Source: Halosimplex salinum (GTDB lineage Archaea > Halobacteriota > Halobacteria > Halobacteriales > Haloarculaceae). From it: 64,000 nucleotides of DNA. Shown here in pieces: positions 62,804 to 64,000 of the stretch. The stretch lies in NCBI RefSeq assembly GCF_003730195.1, contig NZ_QWGG01000007.1, positions 1 through 64,000 on the forward strand, written 5' to 3'. A program made the translations under genes and the position numbers. Every line of letters begins with the position of its first letter. The first letter of the stretch is position 1. The notes below the pieces were generated by a model. That model saw nothing but the letters and a program-made list of their open reading frames with translations, was not told the origin of the DNA and searched no databases.

Positions 62804-64000
62804 TTAAATCTCCTCCTTTAATTTTTTAGTTGATGTAGTTTCATCTGAAGAAAGATTTAGCACTGTGTCACTGGTATTTTTCACTTTGAAGGGTACACGA
62901 CCAAATTCCTCCTGAAATGCATCCTCTTTCACCAGCAATATAGAATTTGTACGGGACGGATCAAAGAGGAAATGACAAGTTTCACCTAATTTAAATAACT
63001 CGCCAAAATATACAATAGATGAAATATCAATATTCAATCCCCTATTTTCATTATATATTGCTTCGGAATCAACCAGTGGCATATCGTAAATTACCCCTTT
63101 TTTAAGCTTTGACGACCTCTCTTCCAAGCCATCCAAAATTTGGTTCACTGATTCATTTCGTGCTTTTGAAGAGGTTAAGACGGCAAGCCCGGATGATCCT
63201 AAATCCCAAATCACCTCATCTAACTGTCTCTCAAATATTCCTAACTCAAATGCTGGTTTAGGGACCGCAAGTTTGGGAACTGTCGGATGAATTGAATTCT
63301 GTCCCAGCCAATAAAGTTGCTTCCTATCCGTTTCAGCTCTGAGTTGTGGCTTACTGATTGAGCTGTTGGCTGTCTCTGATGAAACAGAGGGGTCTTCTCG
63401 GTTACCCAAAAGTCTGGCAGTGTGATATGCAAATAATTGTAGATGAACGGTAGCAAGAATAGGCGATACGCAGCGATGTGTCTGTGGTATTTGTAATGTA
63501 TGATCTGCAATGGCGTCTACCTTCGTAGAATTATCTGTTATTGCCACCGTTGGGGCTCCCCGCGAACGTGCTTGAGTCATATTCCAGATGGTTTTACGGG
63601 CACTCTCTTGGTTTCCTGCAACAACACCAAAAACAGGCGTTGAGTCGTCAATCAAGGCGAGAGGGCCATGTTTGAATTCGCCTCCTGCAAAACCCTCGGC
63701 ATACTTGTAACTGTACTCGTTAATTTTTAATGCACCTTCAAGTGCAACGGGATATTGGAACTCTCGACCAATGAAAAAACAGGCAGGAGAGTCATGATAT
63801 AGACGTGCGACTTCATCTGCCATTGAATTATTCAAGACCGATTCTACCTGTTCTGGTAATTCTGTGAGTGCTGAAATGAGCGCTTCGTGAAATGAGTCAT
63901 TTTGGTTGATGGTAAGCGAAAGTAGATTAAGTGCTGCTAATTGTGTAGGGAAGGTTTTGGTCGCGGAGATGCCTATCTCCGGGCCAGCGCGGATGTATAG
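62804..64000 (-). CDS. GlmS-like SIS-domain protein with C-terminal extension, partial
   Basis: The frame is open past the window edge, so the N-terminus is missing. Visible are the second SIS part of glucosamine-6-phosphate synthase-type enzymes: GPEIGISATKTFPTQLAALNLL, then FFIGREFQYPVALEGALKINEYSYKYAEGFAGGEFKHGPLALIDDSTPVFGVV and LQLFAYHTARLLG. Normal GlmS ends soon after that point; here about 200 more residues follow, with no family known to me. Codon use is AT-rich, unlike most of the window. It may make or isomerise an amino sugar for surface glycans. The glutaminase domain cannot be seen. Confidence 0.82.
   Translation of the reverse strand, partial: LYIRAGPEIGISATKTFPTQLAALNLLSLTINQNDSFHEALISALTELPEQVESVLNNSMADEVARLYHDSPACFFIGREFQYPVALEGALKINEYSYKYAEGFAGGEFKHGPLALIDDSTPVFGVVAGNQESARKTIWNMTQARSRGAPTVAITDNSTKVDAIADHTLQIPQTHRCVSPILATVHLQLFAYHTARLLGNREDPSVSSETANSSISKPQLRAETDRKQLYWLGQNSIHPTVPKLAVPKPAFELGIFERQLDEVIWDLGSSGLAVLTSSKARNESVNQILDGLEERSSKLKKGVIYDMPLVDSEAIYNENRGLNIDISSIVYFGELFKLGETCHFLFDPSRTNSILLVKEDAFQEEFGRVPFKVKNTSDTVLNLSSDETTSTKKLKEEI

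Overview
The window reads as haloarchaeal DNA. Proteins are acidic and Asp/Glu-rich, coding DNA is mostly GC-rich, and there is an archaeal transcription factor B (TFB), Tat-type lipoprotein leaders and haloarchaeal-only families such as DUF6735. There is little housekeeping content. I read the window as an accessory region (plasmid, integrative element or genomic island) made of several modules. I saw no rRNA, tRNA or CRISPR array.

Region A (about 0.1-23.1 kb) is a 7-deazaguanine DNA-modification island. A plus-strand queD-queE-queC set makes preQ0. Facing it, a minus-strand set encodes a DUF6884 protein, a TGT-like DNA transglycosylase (DpdA type), a GHKL ATPase, a second TGT-like enzyme fused to an archaeosine-synthase-like DUF5591 domain, and a GIY-YIG nuclease. 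A tightly coupled five-gene plus-strand operon (4.5-14.7 kb), divergent from a giant helicase at 0.1-4.3 kb, encodes a second giant helicase, a winged-helix-type protein, a 1001-residue P-loop protein and two unknowns. It looks like the restriction arm of a Dpd-type system. My inference is that the TGT enzymes swap DNA guanine for preQ0, companion enzymes mature the base, and the helicase/ATPase/nuclease set acts on unmodified DNA.

Region B (23.1-43 kb) is mixed. It holds a zinc-ribbon protein, an ArdC-like antirestriction metallopeptidase, a decayed AddB-like nuclease gene, and a three-gene set of membrane protein, coiled-coil protein and Vps4/Cdc48-like AAA ATPase that may be a membrane-remodelling system. 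It also holds an aminotransferase divergent from a class II lysyl-tRNA synthetase, an overlapping speD/Cys-cluster/speE polyamine operon, and three large membrane proteins of M48 type, one without the metal site.

Region C (43-50 kb) is typical mobile-element cargo: an ADP-ribosylglycohydrolase pseudogene, vapBC, a DUF6735 gene plus a broken partial copy, an integrase, TFB, a MazF/PemK-type toxin with a winged-helix partner, and a SWIM zinc-finger protein. Five genes and one gene remnant in regions B and C share an upstream element: a T-rich box followed by C- and G-runs that can fold in two mutually exclusive ways.

Region D (50-62 kb) is a conjugation or type IV secretion-like operon ending in a VirB4-type ATPase, followed by an extracellular metallo-beta-lactamase/lamin-tail protein with DUF3006, and a three-gene recombinase cassette. 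Region E (62-64 kb) is clearly AT-rich. It holds a gene remnant and a GlmS-like sugar isomerase gene with an unusual C-terminal extension that runs off the window edge.
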